In this document: in pieces, positions 18,775 to 21,016 of the stretch
Layout: each line of letters opens with the position of its first letter
Numbering within the stretch: the first letter of the stretch is position 1
Source: Cochliopodium minus
Lineage: Eukaryota > Discosea > Himatismenida > Cochliopodiidae
Reading direction: 5' to 3'
Assembly: GCA_024220525.1 (NCBI GenBank)
Contig: JAMYWO010000506.1
Location: forward strand, 1-21,016
DNA: 21,016 nucleotides
The notes under the pieces: generated by a model
What the model was told of the DNA's origin: nothing
Databases searched by the model: none
What the model saw: only the letters and a program-made list of their open reading frames with translations
Made by a program: the position numbers and the translations under genes

Positions 18775-19101
18775 CCAAGGGTGGAATTGTTGGACTTGCC
18801 ATTGGGCTTTCGTAAGTTAAAAAAATTTGAATTTAAATTCATTATTTATTCTTAAAGGATTGCCTCCTTCTTGGTATTTAGTGTTGCCACCTTTTTTATT
18901 GTCCTCCAATACAGAAAAAAAATTGAATTTGCTGATTATGGACAAGGTCCTTGTATTAGTTTGATATGGGGATTGTCGGTTGGTTTTGTGATTGCATTGG
19001 TAGTTGGACTATCGATAGGTATCTCTCTTTCTTATTCATTTTTACAAACCTTAATATTTTCAAATTTAATATTAGGGCTTGAATTGAAACCAACCAATTA
19101 A
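18771..19101 (+). CDS. Small two-helix membrane protein, three exons
   Basis: Exons 18771-18811, 18858-19018 and 19076-19101 (introns 46 and 57 bp, GTAAGT and GTATCT donors) encode 75 residues. Two hydrophobic glycine-rich segments, residues ~6-30 and ~46-68, are joined by a basic loop QYRKKIEF and followed by a short polar tail ELKPTN. The layout is a hairpin of two transmembrane helices with both ends on one side. I do not recognise the family. The second intron is a multiple of three and has no stop in frame, so its retention would add 19 mostly hydrophobic residues. The gene lies 310 bp after PDI in the same direction. Coding support is splice-site quality and composition only. Confidence 0.55.
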
Positions 19102-19211
19102 TTCTTATTTGATGGAAACTACCCAATCTACTTTTAATAAATCAATTATTTTTCAAATAAATTTATTTGGATACAAAAATAGTTATAAAAACAAATAAAT
19201 TATGATTAATC

Positions 19212-19473
19212 ATGATTTTGATTCTTTTTCTGAAAAGCATAAAGCAATTTGATTTCCTCTTTGGAATATTCACTTTTTCGGAAGAAAAAAAAAAAAATTA
19301 GTTTTATTTTTTTGCTGAAAGCAAGAAACACATTCATACTATCCAAAATTAAAAAGGATCAATTAATTTTACAGTATCTTTTGAGAAATGAAAGAACAAC
19401 CTTGTTAACATCATTTTTCTTTTTAATCTTATTTCTAATAATAACGATTTTTTTATTTTATACCAAATGATCA
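19212..19473 (+). CDS. Uncertain hypothetical exon(s), basic with a hydrophobic tail
   Basis: A frame open from about 19249 to TGA (19471-19473) encodes a lysine-rich region and then FFFLILFLIITIFLF, like a tail anchor. It has no ATG; an ATG at 19212 is in another frame and meets it only across a run of 13 A. Alternatively a donor at 19374 (GTATCT) joins it in phase to an exon at 19574-19637 (SFEDELNYNLYMPLSWTCDL, strong GTAAGA donor), which joins in phase to 19889-19999 (HSCDILYGGGDHLRKN, stop TAG). Neither model is secure. Confidence 0.22.
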
Positions 19474-19588
19474 ACAAACTGTCATATTAAAAAATAAATA
19501 AAAAAGTATCCCTGAAATAAAAATCAAATAATCTTTGTTTTCATTCCCTTATCAATTTTTACTTGTAATGTAGATCTTTTGAAGATGA

Positions 19589-19664
19589 ATTAAACTACAA
19601 TTTGTATATGCCATTAAGTTGGACTTGTGATCTCACTGTAAGAGTTTCATTACATTTTTTTCTC
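19589..19664 (+). repeat. Diverged direct repeat, copy 1 (RNA-like unit)
   Basis: About 65 bp from AAACTACAATTTG to AGAGTTTCATTA, followed by a T-run. It aligns with 20000-20064 with two or three small gaps. The ends can pair (AAACT with AGTTT). Confidence 0.5.
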
Positions 19665-19999
19665 AAAAAAAAATAACAAGATTTTTTTTCCATCTTGTTT
19701 GTTTATTTGATAATTTGTTAATGAGTAATCTTTCTAATCATTAAAACTCTCCTAATGATATTATTGAGGGAAAAAATATGTTGTCTTTTTTTCTTATACC
19801 CTTTTTATAATTATTTTGTTGTTATTTTTTGTTTAAATTTTAAAAACAACACTAAATAAACATTGGTTACATGGGTGTGAAAATGTAGCATTCATGTGAC
19901 ATTCTTTATGGTGGCGGGGACCATTTAAGAAAAAATCAAACACTAAAACAGCAATCAAAAAAATATAAAAAGACTATAAAAATGCTTCAATCGTTGTAG

Positions 20000-20080
20000 G
20001 AAACTACACCTTGATAGCCATATAGTTGTGGGATAGTGATGTCTCTCCCCGAAAGAGTTTCATTATCCTATTTTTTTTTA
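20000..20080 (+). repeat. Diverged direct repeat, copy 2 (RNA-like unit)
   Basis: Matches copy 1 from GAAACTACACCTTG to AGAGTTTCATTA. The ends pair better (GAAACT with AGTTTC) and TATTTTTTTTT follows, as expected of a Pol III terminator. A 5-bp stem with a GAAA loop (TGTAG-GAAA-CTACA) spans 19995-20008. The part is richer in G and C than its surroundings. Confidence 0.5.
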
Positions 20081-20128
20081 ATTTCTTTTTTCTTTCAATT
20101 TATTTAATTTTTTTTTGTTTTTTTTTTA

Positions 20129-20213
20129 GACATGTCCAAATATTACAACTTTGTTAGAGGATATAATATTTTACTAACAAAATTTAAACTGTTGTAATAT
20201 TTTTGGACATCCC
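20129..20213. mobile_element. 85-bp palindromic MITE-like element flanked by TA
   Basis: The left end GACATGTCCAAATATTAC and the right end (reverse complement GGGATGTCCAAAAATATT) form an inverted repeat whose blocks ATGTCCAAA, TATTACAAC and TTTGTTAG all match, around a short AT core. TA flanks both ends (20127-20128 and 20214-20215), as with Tc1/mariner-type insertions. There is no coding capacity. It could fold into a long hairpin. Confidence 0.65.
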
Positions 20214-20269
20214 TATTTTTTTTTTAATTATTTTCAATTATTTTTTTATTTATTTTTTATTTATTTTAT

Positions 20270-20860
20270 TTAAATGGAATTAACTTCTGGAGGATTCACA
20301 AGCCCAAAAACTGTCTCCAATTTTTGTTTCGACTCTTGATAATATTTTATTCTTTCCACCGTTTGCAAATATTTGAAATGATCAACAACACAAAACAAAT
20401 AGAAGTCAAAAATTTCATTGTAAATCTCTATTGGATCATTACTGAAATCACACAAAACTTTATAAGAAAATGTAAAAAAATTAAAAAATTTGTTTAAAAA
20501 ATTTGTTTAAAATTTTTTTAAATTTCTTTTACCATCACCCGGGCTAAATAGATTGAACCTAATAAATTGTAAAATAAAAATTAAAATTAAAAAATGAAAA
20601 ATGTAGAAAAATTGAAAAAATAAATAAAATGTTGAAAATTAAAAAAATTAAAAATGAATTTTTTTTTTTTTTACGTCTCATCTTTTTTTGCTGGGGAATA
20701 ATCATCGTCCGCAAAAAGAGGTAAAATATCATCTTGGTTGAGATCCCTTCCATCAGAATAAAAATGCCCAATTTGCAACTCTGTATCACTTATCACTCCA
20801 GCAGAGAATCTGAGAAACTGTCTGAAAGCGATATCCTTGTAAAATATGTACAAACAATAC
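20270..20860 (-). CDS. 3' end of an unrecognised gene running off the right edge
   Basis: Three minus-strand exons, 20860-20675, 20558-20533 and 20457-20270, join in phase (2, 1) and encode the last 132 residues, ending NPPEVNSI and TAA. The middle exon is only 26 nt and supplies FNLFSPGD. The sequence has an N-terminal part FRQFLRFSAGVISDTELQIG, an acidic middle (ADDDYSP) and a C-terminal helix VDHFKYLQTVERIKYYQESK that could form a coiled coil. I do not recognise the family. A TTTGTAG acceptor at 20861-20862 marks an intron that fills the rest of the window, so the 5' exons are missing from this view. Codon composition is clearly above the AT background. Confidence 0.72.
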
Positions 20861-20890
20861 CTACAAATTTAAAATTATTTTTTTTATTTT

Positions 20891-21016
20891 ATTATTTTAT
20901 TATTTTTATTTTTTATTTTTTATTTTTTATTTTTTATTATTTTATTATTTTTATTTTTTATTTTTTATTTTTTATTTTTTATTTTTTATTTTTTATTTTT
21001 TATTTTTTATTTTTTA
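20891..21016. repeat. (ATTTTTT)n array with a 45-bp direct duplication
   Basis: The window ends in an intron made of heptamer ATTTTTT repeats. A 45-bp block beginning ATTATTTTATTATTTTTA is present at 20891-20935 and again from 20936, then heptamers continue to the edge. Confidence 0.8.

Noticed and set aside
1-21016. tRNA, rRNA or CRISPR features
   Set aside because: I scanned for T-loop (GTTCGA-type) patterns, rRNA-like GC-rich blocks and regular spacer arrays and found none.

Overview
This is an AT-rich stretch of nuclear DNA from an intron-dense unicellular eukaryote, read with the standard genetic code. The evidence is spliceosomal GT-AG introns of about 46-440 bp built almost wholly of A and T, A-rich contexts before start codons, and eukaryote-only families (Ras, RCC1, PDI, F-box). 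The PDI has the architecture of the Dictyostelium enzyme (two thioredoxin domains plus an ERp29-type tail, no KDEL), which hints at an amoebozoan or other amoeboid protist. The intron density is higher than I would expect for a dictyostelid, so I leave the lineage open.

Layout. Positions 1-680 hold a possible 3' exon (37-290, +) and a weak minus-strand coding piece (524-624). 683-3463 (+) is a 14-exon gene for a complete seven-repeat RCC1 propeller with a basic helical tail. 4473-8002 (+) carries three tandem paralogs of a roughly 120-residue SAM-like protein; the middle copy has no intron. 13220-8437 (-) is an 11-exon gene for a long Sel1-repeat protein with a possible mitochondrial presequence. 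13819-15715 (+) is an eight-exon gene joining an EF-hand-like N-terminus, an F-box and a Rho-like GTPase domain whose nucleotide-binding motifs have decayed. It converges on an intronless Ras gene (16392-15814, -), which is divergent from PDI (16948-18461, +). 18771-19101 (+) encodes a tiny two-helix membrane protein. 19200-20070 holds weak coding signals and two diverged direct copies of an RNA-like unit. 20129-20213 is a palindromic TA-flanked MITE-like element. 20270-20860 (-) is the 3' end of an unrecognised gene that runs off the right edge.

The genes do not form a pathway. RCC1, Ras, the F-box/pseudo-Rho protein, SAM-like proteins and the Sel1 protein are all signalling or scaffold types. 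The most distinctive material is gene structure: recurrent intron positions in repeat proteins, several exons of 14-26 nt, a probable GC-AG intron, and the F-box/pseudo-GTPase fusion. All exon models were built by eye from splice sites, phase continuity and protein motif spacing.
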